The notes under the pieces: generated by a model
The model's database searches: none
The model's input: the letters and a program-made list of their open reading frames with translations, nothing else
Told to the model about the DNA's origin: nothing
Part shown: positions 27,701 to 36,706 of the stretch, one piece after another
Numbering within the stretch: the stretch's first letter is position 1
Layout of the letters: each line of letters starts with the position of its first letter
NCBI GenBank assembly: GCA_001898965.1
Contig: MKVW01000003.1
Coordinates: forward strand, 359,682 to 423,681
DNA: 64,000 nt
Reading direction: 5' to 3'
Origin: Rhizobiales bacterium 62-17
GTDB taxonomy: Bacteria > Pseudomonadota > Alphaproteobacteria > Rhizobiales > Beijerinckiaceae
Made by a program: the position numbers and the translations under genes

Positions 27701-27964
27701 GTAGTGCGCTAGCAGTGTTCGTAGATAATCAAAGACAACACTGCCTCCGTGTGCCTGTATAGCCATCTCAGCAACGGACATGAGGTCGTAACCGTCCATC
27801 TCTGATTTGAAAAAGTGTTTAGCTATTGCCGCTCGTATAGCATTTCCTGACGGCGCTCCCGCTTCCATTGATGCGCCTGCACCCAAGAACAGAATCACTC
27901 GTTGCTGCTGCATGGATGCAATCAGGGTGTTCGGAATTAGGTTGAGCGAGGTGTCCGCGTTCAT
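24791..27964 (-). CDS. SIR2-STAND NTPase-TPR protein, predicted antiphage effector
   Basis: 1057 residues from ATG 27964 (GAGGGGG nine bases upstream). Domains in order: SIR2 (about 20-265) with FLGAGAS (26-32), ATTNYD (106-111, Asn109) and LKLHG (152-156, His155), the residues used by SIR2 NADases; a P-loop NTPase (about 360-620) with GPGGAGKT (368-375) and IFLFVD (Walker B, Asp423); helical TPR-like repeats (about 660-945); and a C-terminal segment (about 968-1034) resembling a cold-shock/OB domain. SIR2-STAND proteins include Avs5-type defence sensors, in which target binding triggers NAD+ depletion. The gene has lower GC than its neighbours and stands alone between nrdJ and a toxin-antitoxin pair. 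Function is inferred from architecture. Confidence 0.85.
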   Translation of the reverse strand: MNADTSLNLIPNTLIASMQQQRVILFLGAGASMEAGAPSGNAIRAAIAKHFFKSEMDGYDLMSVAEMAIQAHGGSVVFDYLRTLLAHYEPSDAHKLLPTFRWRTIATTNYDLLLERAYAATNSRLQNLVTFVRDTEPVEQRMQAVTAPVEYLKLHGCLEQFHDPALPPVLSHEHYDRYMNGRSRLFARLEDRARESPIVFCGYRMADGHIRKLVHRFVGLGNRPRYYLVVPNLPEHEIAYWGSMNVSVINARFGEFMKALDHAFAPPLRSLSVTTEVKELPIRHLYRVQSSETPQLRSALERDFTFLHQDLPHSSQDPKKFYEGFDTGWGAIIQRLDAERRLTGDLVFKAVTDEAPSSTDARLFVLRGPGGAGKTIALKRAAWDSATVFDALTLWLEPGGKLAGERLIELYELTGRRIFLFVDRIALYADQIVTALNLAKTHKVPLTIVGAERDSEWNIYCAPLKPFAPTELRIANLSTSEIERLIDLLERHKSLGLLADMTRAEQVQAFQQRAERQLLVALHEATQGKRFEEIVFEEYQRIVPGQAQRLYLDIATMNQFAVPVRAGTISRISGIRFEDYERDFFAPLENVVMTLRDPYTGDYQYRARHSRVAQFVFRSACSTDEEKVTQLTRIINGLDPGYSTDNQVLQDIVRGRKLSEDLSDVDAGRAIYRAAVTALPQQAHILQHWAIFEMHHRRGSLVEAENLARRARELSPKSSSIIHTQVEVARRRAHGEQNPALKAQYRQQARERLDEMGSPKNSIVTTSRCKLLIDEIETLSESLNDASKEHDVAYFATQVKLAEDQLARSRQIVPESPELQQVEARFHEVLDQPDRALHALERAFALGAKGSGVAIRLANAYASRGRTEKAGQIFTSALERLPDDKQLHFEVSKLLLSTGGDRNLIKGHLARSYSKGDHNFESRHLHAQFLFLMGSASDAADLFVDIDKHAPEEWRSSIPRQDSLVSKMLGRYSGIVCKQELNYLFVKSTAYPKDIYGRHDQASPDDWPSLTFGSEMNFHIRFTRSGPVAIDMKPGRVAAMTAVPQLADPARTATTSA

Positions 27965-28128
27965 ATGATTTTGCCCCCTCATATTGCTCTTGTTGGTTTA
28001 TCGCGTTGTCGCGACTTGATTATTATTTCTAAGCTTCAGCTTTGGGTATTGCCTCTTGTTCTGAGTATTGGATCACGCCGTTCGCTGTATGGCTATGAGC
28101 TAGAAGGCGGAAATATTTGCTTTGCTCA

Positions 28129-28169
28129 ACCAAAAACAGTGACAAGCTTGCTGGCTCGTCACTGTTTGG
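28129..28169 (-). terminator. Intrinsic terminator downstream of nrdJ
   Basis: AAACAGTGAC (28134-28143) and GTCACTGTTT (28158-28167) form a perfect 10-bp stem with a 14-base loop. On the minus strand the stem is followed by TTTTTGG. It lies about 80 bases after the nrdJ stop and insulates the SIR2-STAND gene. The rest of 27965-28247 is AT-rich, and the SIR2-STAND promoter is expected between this hairpin and 27964. Confidence 0.7.
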
Positions 28170-28247
28170 GTCTTTGTTAGATGCCATCTCTCATGTAATG
28201 GCACGTTATATTAGGGCTAGCGCAAAATTGCAGTGATAATTCGCCCC

Positions 28248-31200
28248 TTACGAACACCCCGTCGTTGAGCCACACGTGTCGCACTTCAAACACGTCCCGT
28301 TCCGCACCAGCGTGAAGTTCTGGCACTCGGGGCAGGCTTCGCCGACGTAGCCTTTCATGCGCGCTTCGGCGCGACGGTCGGCGACCGAGGGGGCGGTGGC
28401 TGTGGTGCTCGACGCAGCCGGCGCTTGCCAGTTCAGCGTTTCGATCACTTCAGCGGTGTCGCGCAGCGCGGTCGTGGCTTCCGCGTTGTGGGCGCGGGCG
28501 GCGGGCTGGTCGGCGTAGTCGTCCTTGCCAGTGCCGGTCTTCACTAGCATCAGGCGGTCCTGCTTGCCGCGCACGAAGCCCGAGGAGACGAGCGGTGCCG
28601 CCTGATTGCGGCCCTGGTCTTCGCCGCCGCCGATGACGGTCGAGCCGATGTCGGAGGGTTCGACATGGGCGAGATCGTTGCGGTTCAGGTAGGAAATGGC
28701 GAGTTCGCGGAACACGTAGTCGAGGATCGACGTGGCGTTCTTGATCGCGTCATTGCCCTGCACGAAGCCTGCCGGTTCGAAGCGGGTGAAGGTGAAGGCG
28801 TCGACATATTCCTCCAGCGGCACGCCATATTGCAGGCCGACCGAGATGGCGATGGCGAAGTTGTTCATCAGCGAGCGGAAGGCGGCGCCTTCCTTGTGCA
28901 TGTCGATGAAGATTTCGCCGATGCGGCCATCGGCATATTCGCCGGTGCGCAGGTAGACCTTGTGGCCGCCGACAACGGCTTTCTGGGTGTAGCCCTTGCG
29001 GCGATCGGGCAGGCGTTCGCGCTCGCGGGTGCGCTCGACCCGCTCGACGATACGCTCGACGATCTTCTCGGCCACCTGCGCGGCGCGGGCGGCGTTCGGC
29101 AGCTGCACGAGCTGCTCGACCGCATCCTCTTCGTCGTCGCTATCGTCGGCGATGAGCTGCGAGTTGAGCGGCTGCGACAGTTTCGAGCCATCGCGGTAGA
29201 GCGCATTGGCCTTGAGGCCGAGGCGCCACGACAGCATGTAGGACTCTTTGCAATCCTCCACCGTCGCATCGTTCGGCATGTTGATCGTCTTGGAGATGGC
29301 GCCCGTGATGAAGGGCTGCGCCGCCGCCATCATGCGGATGTGGCTTTCCACCGACAGGTAACGCTTGCCGGTGCGGCCGCACGGATTGGCGCAGTCGAAC
29401 ACGTTGTAGTGCTCGGTCTTCAGGAAGGGCGCGCCTTCCAACGTCATGGCGCCGCACACGTGCGTGTTGCAGGCCTCGATCTCGGCGCGCGAGAAGCCGA
29501 GGAACGCCAGCAGTTCGAACGACGGATCGTCGAGCTTTTCCGCCGGCACTTTCAGCGCGCCTACGAGGAAGTCGGCTCCCAAGGTCCACTTGTTGAAGAC
29601 GAACTTGATGTCGAAAGCGCCTTTCAGCGACTTCGCCAGCACGTCGAGCTTTTCGTCGGTGAAGCCGCGCGCCTTCAACGTCGCATTGTTGATGGCGGGT
29701 GCCTGGGCGAGCGAAGCATGGCCCACGGCATAGGCTTCGATCTCGGCGATCTGCGAGGGCGAGTAGCCGAGCACGCGCAGAGCTTCCGGCACGGCGCGGT
29801 TGATGATCTTGAAATAGCCGCCGCCGGCGAGCTTCTTGAATTTCACGAGTGCGAAGTCAGGCTCGATGCCGGTGGTGTCGCAATCCATGACCAGGCCGAT
29901 CGTGCCGGTGGGCGCGACGACGGTGGTCTGGGCGTTGCGATAGCCGTGCTGTTCGCCCTTGGCGAGTGCACGATCCCAGGCGGACTTGGCGCTGTGCGAG
30001 AGCGCGCTCCAGTTGGTGCCGAGCTTGATCAGCGAGGCATGGTCGAGGGGCACGGGCGCGACGGCGACAGTCTCGTAGCCAGCCGCTTCGCCGTGGGCGG
30101 CGCGGCGATGGTTGCGGATGACGCGCAGCATGTGGTCGGCATTCGGCTTGTGGCCGGGGAAGGTGCCAAGCTCCTTGGCCATTTCGGCCGAGGTTTCGTA
30201 GCAGACGCCGGTCATGATGGCCGAGAGCGCACCGACGATGGCGCGGCCTTCGTCGCTGTCATAGCCGAGGCCCGACGACATCAGGAGGCCGCCGACATTG
30301 GCATAGCCGAGGCCGAGCGTGCGGTAGTCGTAGGAGAGGCGGGCGATTTCCTTGGACGGGAACTGCGCCATCATCACCGCGATTTCGAGCACGATGGTCC
30401 ACAGGCGCACGGTGTGTTCGTAGCCGGCAACATCGAACGCGCCGGTCTCCGGGTTGCGGAACTGCAGCAGGTTCAGCGAGGCGAGGTTACAGGCCGTGTC
30501 GTCGAGGAACATATATTCGGAGCAGGGGTTCGACGCGATGATCGGACCCGAGGCCGGGCAGGTGTGCCAGTCGTTGATGGTGGTGTGATATTGAATGCCC
30601 GGATCGGCGGAGGCCCAGGCGGCATAGCCGATCTTCTCCCACAGGTCTTTCGCCTTGAGGGTCTTGTGCAGCTTGCCGTCGGTGCGGCGCGTCAGGTTCC
30701 AGTCGCCGTCCTTCTCGACCGCGCGCAGGAATTCGTCGGTGACGCGAACCGAATTGTTCGAGTTCTGGCCGGCGACCGTCAGATAGGCTTCCGAATCCCA
30801 ATCGGTGTCATAGGTGTCGAAGGCGATGTCGGTATAGCCCTGACGCGCGAACTGGATGACGCGCTTGATATAGCTGTCGGGCACGGCGTCGCGGCGGGCT
30901 AACTTCACCGCCTTCTTCAGCGCCGGGTTCTTTTCGGGGTTGAAGCAATCATCGCCCGGGCCTTCGCAGTTGACGCAGGCCTTCATGACCGCGGTCATGT
31001 GCTTCTTGACGATTTTCGAGCCGGTGACGAGGGAAGCGACCTTCTCCTCTTCCTTCACCTTCCAGTCGATATAGGCTTCGATATCCGGATGGTCGGCATC
31101 GACGACGACCATCTTGGCGGCGCGGCGGGTCGTGCCGCCCGACTTGATGGCGCCGGCGGCGCGATCACCGATCTTGAGGAAGCTCATCAGGCCGGAGGAC

Positions 31201-31949
31201 TTGCCGCCGCCCGACAGTTTCTCGTTCTCGCCGCGCAGGCGCGAGAAGTTCGAGCCGGTGCCCGAGCCATATTTGAACAGGCGCGCTTCACGCACCCAAA
31301 GATCCATGATGCCGCCTTCGTTGACGAGATCGTCGGCGACGGACTGGATGAAGCAGGCGTGGGGCTGGGGATGTTCGTAGGCGCTCTTCGACTTGGTGAG
31401 CTTGCCGGTGAATGGGTCGACATAGTGATGGCCCTGGCCCGGGCCGTCGATGCCGTAGGCCCAGTGCAGACCGGTGTTGAACCATTGCGGCGAATTCGGC
31501 GCGGCCATCTGGCTCGCCAGCATGAAGCGCATTTCGTCGAAGAATGCCTGCGCGTCGTCTTCGCTGTCGAAATATTTGCCCTTCCAGCCCCAATAGGTCC
31601 AGGTGCCGGCGAGACGGTCGAAGACCTGGGTCGAGGTCATTTCGCCGCCGTAGCGGGCGTCCTTCGGCAGATCGGCGAGGGCTTCTTCGTCGGCGACCGA
31701 GCGCCACAGGAACGAGGGGACGTCGTTCTCTTCAACCTTCTTCAGGCGGGCGGGGACCCCGGCCTTGCGGAAATACTTTTGCGCGATGACGTCGCACGCG
31801 ACCTGGCTCCAATCGGCGGGTACGTCAATACCGTCGAGCGAGAAGACGACCGAGCCATCCGGGTTGCGGATTTCACTCTTGGCCTTGCGGAATTCAATGT
31901 CCGCATATGGCGACTGATGGGCTTTGGTGTAACGACGTTCGATCCGCAT
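28248..31949 (-). CDS. nrdJ: Vitamin B12-dependent ribonucleotide reductase (class II)
   Basis: 1233 residues, normal for the alphaproteobacterial class II enzyme. It reduces ribonucleotides using adenosylcobalamin. Motifs include [10 protein letters not shown] with the redox-active Cys199, the active-site NPCSE (474-478), and [13 protein letters not shown]. The C-terminus is a zinc-ribbon-like CPEC...CLKCDTCG ending in GCS, involved in re-reduction. It starts at ATG 31949 and has a strong hairpin terminator downstream. No class I nrdAB genes are in the window. Candidate NrdR boxes lie about 200-245 bases upstream. Confidence 0.97.
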   Translation of the reverse strand: MRIERRYTKAHQSPYADIEFRKAKSEIRNPDGSVVFSLDGIDVPADWSQVACDVIAQKYFRKAGVPARLKKVEENDVPSFLWRSVADEEALADLPKDARYGGEMTSTQVFDRLAGTWTYWGWKGKYFDSEDDAQAFFDEMRFMLASQMAAPNSPQWFNTGLHWAYGIDGPGQGHHYVDPFTGKLTKSKSAYEHPQPHACFIQSVADDLVNEGGIMDLWVREARLFKYGSGTGSNFSRLRGENEKLSGGGKSSGLMSFLKIGDRAAGAIKSGGTTRRAAKMVVVDADHPDIEAYIDWKVKEEEKVASLVTGSKIVKKHMTAVMKACVNCEGPGDDCFNPEKNPALKKAVKLARRDAVPDSYIKRVIQFARQGYTDIAFDTYDTDWDSEAYLTVAGQNSNNSVRVTDEFLRAVEKDGDWNLTRRTDGKLHKTLKAKDLWEKIGYAAWASADPGIQYHTTINDWHTCPASGPIIASNPCSEYMFLDDTACNLASLNLLQFRNPETGAFDVAGYEHTVRLWTIVLEIAVMMAQFPSKEIARLSYDYRTLGLGYANVGGLLMSSGLGYDSDEGRAIVGALSAIMTGVCYETSAEMAKELGTFPGHKPNADHMLRVIRNHRRAAHGEAAGYETVAVAPVPLDHASLIKLGTNWSALSHSAKSAWDRALAKGEQHGYRNAQTTVVAPTGTIGLVMDCDTTGIEPDFALVKFKKLAGGGYFKIINRAVPEALRVLGYSPSQIAEIEAYAVGHASLAQAPAINNATLKARGFTDEKLDVLAKSLKGAFDIKFVFNKWTLGADFLVGALKVPAEKLDDPSFELLAFLGFSRAEIEACNTHVCGAMTLEGAPFLKTEHYNVFDCANPCGRTGKRYLSVESHIRMMAAAQPFITGAISKTINMPNDATVEDCKESYMLSWRLGLKANALYRDGSKLSQPLNSQLIADDSDDEEDAVEQLVQLPNAARAAQVAEKIVERIVERVERTRERERLPDRRKGYTQKAVVGGHKVYLRTGEYADGRIGEIFIDMHKEGAAFRSLMNNFAIAISVGLQYGVPLEEYVDAFTFTRFEPAGFVQGNDAIKNATSILDYVFRELAISYLNRNDLAHVEPSDIGSTVIGGGEDQGRNQAAPLVSSGFVRGKQDRLMLVKTGTGKDDYADQPAARAHNAEATTALRDTAEVIETLNWQAPAASSTTATAPSVADRRAEARMKGYVGEACPECQNFTLVRNGTCLKCDTCGSTTGCS

Positions 31950-32124
31950 TTTAGTCCCCCGGTATGCGCGGGCAAAACACGCCCGCTGAGGCCACGCCTG
32001 GCCCCTGTGTTCTGTCTGACTTGGTCCCCGAAACTCGCGGGCCGCTCAACGGTCCCGTCTGTACGCAACGGATCAGGCTTCCTGGCGCTTCAAGGCGTCC
32101 GTGTCGTGCGATCCATTGAACAGA

Positions 32125-32153
32125 AAAATGCGCCTCTGTCGTGGCAACGTCAA
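32125..32153 (-). promoter_or_regulatory. Candidate sigma-70 promoter of nrdJ
   Basis: On the minus strand TTGACG (32153-32148) and CATTTT (32130-32125) are separated by 17 bases. The -35 match is good and the -10 match is weak. The -35 overlaps one of two NrdR-like boxes. It implies a leader of about 170 bases before nrdJ. Confidence 0.35.
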
Positions 32154-32195
32154 GGATTAGTGGTGGGGTTGACGGCTTAACCCAAAATGTAGTGG
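32148..32195. promoter_or_regulatory. Two NrdR-box-like sites 32 bp apart
   Basis: Site B (32180-32195, ACCCAAAATGTAGTGG) matches about 11 of 16 positions of the NrdR palindrome ACACTAGATATAGTGT. Site A (32148-32163, CGTCAAGGATTAGTGG) is weaker, at about 9. Both end in TAGTGG and their identical ends are 32 bases apart, close to three helical turns, the spacing typical of paired NrdR boxes. NrdR represses ribonucleotide reductase genes, so autoregulated dNTP control of nrdJ is likely. Confidence 0.45.
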
Positions 32196-32514
32196 GGCGC
32201 CTGTGAAGAGCGGGGATTCGTCCCGGCCACAGCCCAAGTCTCTGACGAGTCGCGAAATTCTGCAATGGGCCAATGCCGGTCCTGTGGGAGAATCAGTCGG
32301 TCACACTGGTTACGATCGATTCACCATCCTGTTGATCGTCCCCATCAACCACAGGTTGGTGACAGGCTGTGTCACGAGCCGCGCTCGGGGTGGATTGGGA
32401 GCGGTTTCGGAGAGGTGTCGGAAATTCAAAACCTTGGCCGAGAATCGTACGGCCAAGGTAGCTGCGCGGTCGGGTGGGGCTGTGGAGACGGTTCATCCGG
32501 AGAAAGAAAAAATT
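32196..32514. other. Intergenic region without a recognised gene
   Basis: A 127-codon open frame crosses this region on the plus strand, but it runs into the decarboxylase gene on the other strand and has no ribosome-binding site and no recognisable family. Nothing else convincing was seen. The region separates the 3' end of the decarboxylase-like gene from the nrdJ control region. Confidence 0.5.
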
Positions 32515-33324
32515 TTACGGATCGATCGGTGCGCCCAGCTCCTCGGCGTTGCGGGCCGGGCGCAGGCCTTCCGGCCATACCAGTAGGCCATCGAGATAGT
32601 CGTGCACGACCTGGCCCATCCCCAGGGTGAGATCGGCGAGGATGTGAGTGGCCGAGAGCACTTCGAGCACCGGCAGATCGGCCACCGGCGCCAAGGCGTG
32701 GGCGTGCAGGTCGAGGGCGGCCGGGCCGTTCCAGGCGCCTTTCAGCACCACGTCCTGCAGGTCGAAGCTGACTAGTTCGCAGATGCGCGTGCTGCCGTCG
32801 ACGTGCGGGATGATCTTGAGGAGATAGTTCGGCAAGGCGAGGGATTGTTCGATGGCGCCAAGGTCGGCCTCCACATGCTTGAAACCCATGGTGCCGGTGG
32901 CGACCCGCACCGGGCCGTAGTCGAGGGTGCCAACCAGGGTGTCGCGATGCACGGCGAGGGTGGGGTGGGCGTATTTCTTAGGGAAGCCCCAGATCTCGCG
33001 GCCGCCGAAGATCGGCGGACCGTCATTGAGATACATGGCGTGGGTGTAATGGCCGGCCTTGCCCTCGAAACGGACCGGAATGACCTGGCCGGCCTCGGTG
33101 TAATCGCCGAAGCCGGTGGAGTCGGGCATGCGGATGAATTCGAATTTGACGACCGGCTCGGCCATTTCGAGCGGTTCGGGGATGACGGCGCGCAGTTTTT
33201 CCGGATCGGTCCGATAGGTGATGATCAGGTATTCGCGATTCACAAAGCGATAGGGGCCTTTCGGGAAAGCCGGATTTGTCAGGGGCATGGAATAGGCATT
33301 CTTTCTCACGTCGCTGGCTTTCAT
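32515..33324 (-). CDS. Acetoacetate decarboxylase-like protein, copy 1
   Basis: 269 residues from ATG 33324 (GGAG eight bases upstream). The family's Schiff-base Lys pair is in [13 protein letters not shown], preceded by [14 protein letters not shown]. The N-terminal [15 protein letters not shown] and the C-terminal [13 protein letters not shown] also fit the ADC family. Acetoacetate decarboxylase makes acetone and CO2, but ADC-like relatives in proteobacteria act on other keto acids. A close paralogue lies 1.9 kb upstream on the same strand (35224-35961). This copy has about 24 extra C-terminal residues. Confidence 0.9.
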   Translation of the reverse strand: MKASDVRKNAYSMPLTNPAFPKGPYRFVNREYLIITYRTDPEKLRAVIPEPLEMAEPVVKFEFIRMPDSTGFGDYTEAGQVIPVRFEGKAGHYTHAMYLNDGPPIFGGREIWGFPKKYAHPTLAVHRDTLVGTLDYGPVRVATGTMGFKHVEADLGAIEQSLALPNYLLKIIPHVDGSTRICELVSFDLQDVVLKGAWNGPAALDLHAHALAPVADLPVLEVLSATHILADLTLGMGQVVHDYLDGLLVWPEGLRPARNAEELGAPIDP

Positions 33325-33400
33325 GACCGTCTCCGTCGTTGCGGGCCTCCTTTCTGCCCAGAGCTGTGTGGCAGTTGTTCCATTGCCCGGGCCCAGGGTG

Positions 33401-33682
33401 AGGTGGAAGAAGCCGCTCAAGGAAATGAAAATGTCGACGTTCAACGCCAAAGCGGAGGACGTCGACAGCAAGCCAACGTTTCGAGAGGCGTTCAAGAAAC
33501 GGCGTTGCATCATCCCAGCGTCAGGCTTTTTCGAATGGACCAGGCCGAAGGCCGACCGGACACCGCATTCGCTCCGTTCATTATTTTCTCGAAACGAAAC
33601 GTTTCCTCAGCACCAGGAAAATCGTCCGATCCTGTTCCATGTGGATCGGGATGATGGGCGTTACAAAATTCGAGGATTTTGA
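33401..33682 (+). pseudogene. Remnant of an SRAP (YedK/HMCES-like) gene
   Basis: The plus-strand frame reads [20 protein letters not shown], then [24 protein letters not shown]. This is the central part of SOS-response-associated peptidase (SRAP) proteins, which crosslink to abasic sites in single-stranded DNA. The N-terminal catalytic Cys2 region is missing, and after about residue 75 of the frame the family match is lost, with a stop at 33680-33682. It is a truncated relic, possibly read as a short fragment. A strong terminator follows 135 bases on. Confidence 0.8.
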
Positions 33683-33816
33683 AGCCGCATCATGCCGCAG
33701 CGGGCCTAACAATTGAGATAGCTCAATGAGAGAGATGGCCACGCCATGAGAAGCTGAAATCTGCGGCTCCTATCCCGCCGCATTGACGCCTCCCCAAAGG
33801 CGTTTCCTCCCAAGAC

Positions 33817-33857
33817 TTGCCCCGTCTCCGGTTTACCGGGGCGGGGCCTTTTTCTTT
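33817..33857 (+). terminator. Strong GC-rich intrinsic terminator
   Basis: GCCCCG-TCT-CCGG (33819-33831) pairs with CCGG-GGC-GGGGC (33836-33847), followed by TTTTTCTTTT on the plus strand. It would have ended the SRAP transcript and is retained beside the FkbM gene stop. Confidence 0.75.
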
Positions 33858-34996
33858 TAAAGGAAGTTCGAATAATAGAGATCGACCCCGATGGAGTGGA
33901 AGGAGCGATAGCCGCGTTCATTGAGAAAATTGTCGATGCGTTGCTTGTTTTCGTCAGAGGCATCATTGTCGGGCAAGCACTCGATTTGAATCGCGCAGCG
34001 ATTTTCATTCAGCAATTTTTCCATGCCGAGCAGCACGTCGAAATCCCAACCCTCGACATCTATTTTCGCGATGATCGTATATCCCTTTAAATGCAAAATC
34101 GAATCGAGCGCCTTTGATTTGATGCGCACAGATTGGTGAATTTCACTGTGGTCATCGCGAAGCATTCCAACACCACCACGGTTTCCAGTCGGATGCTTCC
34201 ACGACGGAAGAAATTGCACTTCATCGTCTTTGGACGCCACGGCAAAGTTGTGAGCCTGCACTTTCATATCTGGATCATTGAGAAGCAAATTTGCCTGTAG
34301 CTGGCGAAAGTTCAGTGTATCGGCCTCGAACGCGTGAATCTCGTCAAAGGCGGCCGTGCGGGCCATATGAACGGAGTAAAGACCAAAATACGCGCCGATA
34401 TCCAAGAATGCGAGACGTGAGCCGTCGTTGGGACACTTCATCAGCAATTGCTTGAGGAAGAATATTTGATTTGCTTCCCATGTGCCGTGTTCGATGATGT
34501 AGCGGTCGACATAGCTATCGCGATCAAGAGCCAAGCGAAGCCCTTCTCGCTTGTAGAGGTCGAAATAGCTACCGGCGGAGGGCATGTTTTGGATAAGTGA
34601 ATGATGGGCTGCAATATCAGATCGCTCAAGTTCAATATGAGTTATCCGGATTTTTGATCCTGCTGCGGCATGAACGCGGAATTCGATGTTGGGCAGAGAT
34701 AGCTTTGTCGAGACGGTCAGGCGTCCCAGCAGCCCAGCGCCACGTTTTAATTGACCTCTTCCAACAATCATAAAACCAGCGTCGGCGCTCACATCAAAAG
34801 ATGAAACGCCTTTTGGCCCCGGCCTGTATTCGCCAAAGAATGCGACCGTCCATGACCCGGCGGGAAGCTCGATATATGGGCCCCAGAGGATTGTGCTCTC
34901 TTCGTCGACAACGAAGCCATTTTCGATCTTGGAAATGTCCTGCGAGGAGTGAAAGCCATCCGCAAGACTGAGAACTATCTTCGTTTCAAGTTTCAT
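33857..34996 (-). CDS. FkbM family methyltransferase with an N-terminal beta-rich domain
   Basis: 379 residues. The C-terminal 200 are an FkbM-type SAM methyltransferase (LAFLDIGAYFGLYSVHMA motif I, IHAFEADTLNFRQLQANLLL, IIAKIDVEGWDFDVLLGMEK). FkbM enzymes O-methylate sugars or polyketides. The first 125 residues are beta-strand-rich with no recognised family and could bind carbohydrate. Base composition is clearly low-GC (24 of 60 bases are G or C at 34261-34320), unlike the flanking decarboxylase genes, so it looks acquired. The ribosome-binding site is weak. No glycosyltransferase genes are beside it. Confidence 0.85.
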   Translation of the reverse strand: MKLETKIVLSLADGFHSSQDISKIENGFVVDEESTILWGPYIELPAGSWTVAFFGEYRPGPKGVSSFDVSADAGFMIVGRGQLKRGAGLLGRLTVSTKLSLPNIEFRVHAAAGSKIRITHIELERSDIAAHHSLIQNMPSAGSYFDLYKREGLRLALDRDSYVDRYIIEHGTWEANQIFFLKQLLMKCPNDGSRLAFLDIGAYFGLYSVHMARTAAFDEIHAFEADTLNFRQLQANLLLNDPDMKVQAHNFAVASKDDEVQFLPSWKHPTGNRGGVGMLRDDHSEIHQSVRIKSKALDSILHLKGYTIIAKIDVEGWDFDVLLGMEKLLNENRCAIQIECLPDNDASDENKQRIDNFLNERGYRSFHSIGVDLYYSNFL

Positions 34997-35223
34997 ATTT
35001 TGTTCGGCCCCCGCCGTTTCGATTGGACCCTACAGCCGTTAGAGTCTTGGCGCTACTGTGAAAGTAATTGTTTTGACACAGAAAACACGCCTAATTGCTC
35101 GTTAGGGGCCGTTATTAAGGATATCGATGTCGACCCATCGTTGCCCGTTCAAATCGCAGTAGCTGTGCCGCCGTTGGGCGAAATATCATGATCGGATGCC
35201 ATGCATGGCCCGGCCATCATCCC

Positions 35224-35961
35224 TCACGCCAGATAATCATGGACGACCTTGCCCAGGCCCAGGGTGAGATCGGCGACGAGATGGGTGGCCGATAGCACTT
35301 CCAGCACTGGCAGCTCCGAGACTGGCGCCAGGGCATGGGCGAAGAGTTCGAGGGCGGCCGGACCATGCCAGGCGCCTTTCACGGCCACATCAAGAAGATC
35401 GAAGGTCACCAGCTCGCAGATGCGCGGCGTGGCATCGACATGGGGGATGATCTTGAGGAGGTAATTGGGCACGAGCAGCGATTTGCGGACATCCTCGGTG
35501 TCGGCGGTGGTGTGTTTGTAGCCCATCGTGCCGGTGGCGATCCGCACCGGGCCGTAGTCGAGGGTGCCGACGAGGGTGTCGCGGTGCACGGCGAGGGTGG
35601 GCTGGGCATATTTCTTGGGGAAGCCCCAGAGTTCGCGACCGCCGAAAATCGGCGGCCCGTCATTGAGGTACATGGCGTGGGTGTAGTTTCCCGGCTTGCC
35701 GTTGAAGCGCACCGGAATGACCTGGCCGGATTCGGTGTAGCTGCCGAAGCCTGTCGAATCGGGCATGCGGATGAACTCGAACTTGACGATCGGGTCGGCC
35801 ATATCGAGCGGCTCGGGGATGACGGCCCGCAGACGGTCCGGATCGGTTCGGTAAGCGATAATGAGGAATTCGTGATTGAAGAACCGGTAGGGCCCTTTGG
35901 GGAAGGCCGGGCTCGTCAGGGGCATGGAATAGGCGTTTTTCCTGATGTCGTTGGCTTTCAT
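35224..35961 (-). CDS. Acetoacetate decarboxylase-like protein, copy 2
   Basis: 245 residues from ATG 35961 (AGAGG five bases upstream). Long stretches are identical to copy 1 ([44 protein letters not shown]), and the two proteins differ mainly in the middle and C-terminus. The active-site Lys pair is retained. The high identity and common strand indicate a tandem duplication later split by the FkbM gene and the SRAP remnant. It is transcribed on its own, opposite to the complex I subunit gene. Confidence 0.9.
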   Translation of the reverse strand: MKANDIRKNAYSMPLTSPAFPKGPYRFFNHEFLIIAYRTDPDRLRAVIPEPLDMADPIVKFEFIRMPDSTGFGSYTESGQVIPVRFNGKPGNYTHAMYLNDGPPIFGGRELWGFPKKYAQPTLAVHRDTLVGTLDYGPVRIATGTMGYKHTTADTEDVRKSLLVPNYLLKIIPHVDATPRICELVTFDLLDVAVKGAWHGPAALELFAHALAPVSELPVLEVLSATHLVADLTLGLGKVVHDYLA

Positions 35962-36203
35962 CTGCGCCTCTTGGCCGGGTAAAATCCCTCGGATCCCTTT
36001 GTGCCGCGTCATTTGGGACAAATTTGGAGCCGATTTGGGCGGCGCGGCGATCCTATTGGCGATAATATTCCTGTGAGGGCCGGGGGAATGGCGGCGGATC
36101 GCCGCTTTCGGGCCGGCGCGGCGGGACATCGTCGCTGGACATCGCGCTTGGGCATCGCCATAGTCCGCGCCAAATCAGCACCAAATTCTCTTGGATTCAG
36201 CCG

Positions 36204-36611
36204 ATGAAGTGGCTTCTGCAATTTTTCACCTGGTGGCATGGGCAGACGCTCAACACCAAGTTCAACACCTGGCGGACGGGCGAACTCGTCGGCGAGGACG
36301 AATTCGGCAACAAATATTATCGGACCAAGGGTGGCCGGCTCGATCCGGCGCTCGGTTTCGAGCGGCGTTGGGTCATTTATCCTCATATCAGCGAGGCCTC
36401 GAATGTGCCGTCGGGCTGGTATGGCTGGCTGCACCACACCGTGAAAGAGCCGCCGACCCGCGAAACCTACAAGCCGCGCGACTGGCAGCTGCCCCATAAG
36501 CCCAACATGACCGGCACGCCGGAAGCCTATCGTCCGCCGGGCTCGACCTTGAGCACGGGTATACGTCCGCCGGCCACCGGCGACTACAAGGCCTGGACGC
36601 CGGGTACCTAG
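36204..36611 (+). CDS. NADH:ubiquinone oxidoreductase subunit NDUFA12
   Basis: 135 residues with the complete NDUFA12 (B17.2) pattern: FTWWHGQTLNTKFNTWRTGE, VGEDEFGNKYYRTKG, RRWVIYPHISEASNVPSGWY, WLHHTVKEPPT and a C-terminal YRPPGST. It is an accessory subunit of respiratory complex I in alphaproteobacteria and mitochondria. It starts at ATG 36204. DUF2155 follows 95 bases on, the usual order in Rhizobiales. Confidence 0.97.
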   Translation: MKWLLQFFTWWHGQTLNTKFNTWRTGELVGEDEFGNKYYRTKGGRLDPALGFERRWVIYPHISEASNVPSGWYGWLHHTVKEPPTRETYKPRDWQLPHKPNMTGTPEAYRPPGSTLSTGIRPPATGDYKAWTPGT

Positions 36612-36706
36612 CGCCTGACGCCTGAACGCCATACCGTTGCTGCAATTTGCGGCGAATCGTGGCTTGTGTTCACAGGGCGCCCCCAGGCAGCGCCGGCGGA
36701 AGCGAT

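Noticed and set aside
28665..30902. Open frame of about 745 codons antisense to nrdJ
   Set aside because: Shadow of a conserved gene with low-complexity translation.
31950..32200. Cobalamin riboswitch before nrdJ
   Set aside because: No convincing B12 box or conserved core was found, and class II reductases in this group are usually under NrdR control.
32203..32586. Possible 127-residue gene between nrdJ and the decarboxylase
   Set aside because: No ribosome-binding site or family, and it overlaps the end of a firm gene.
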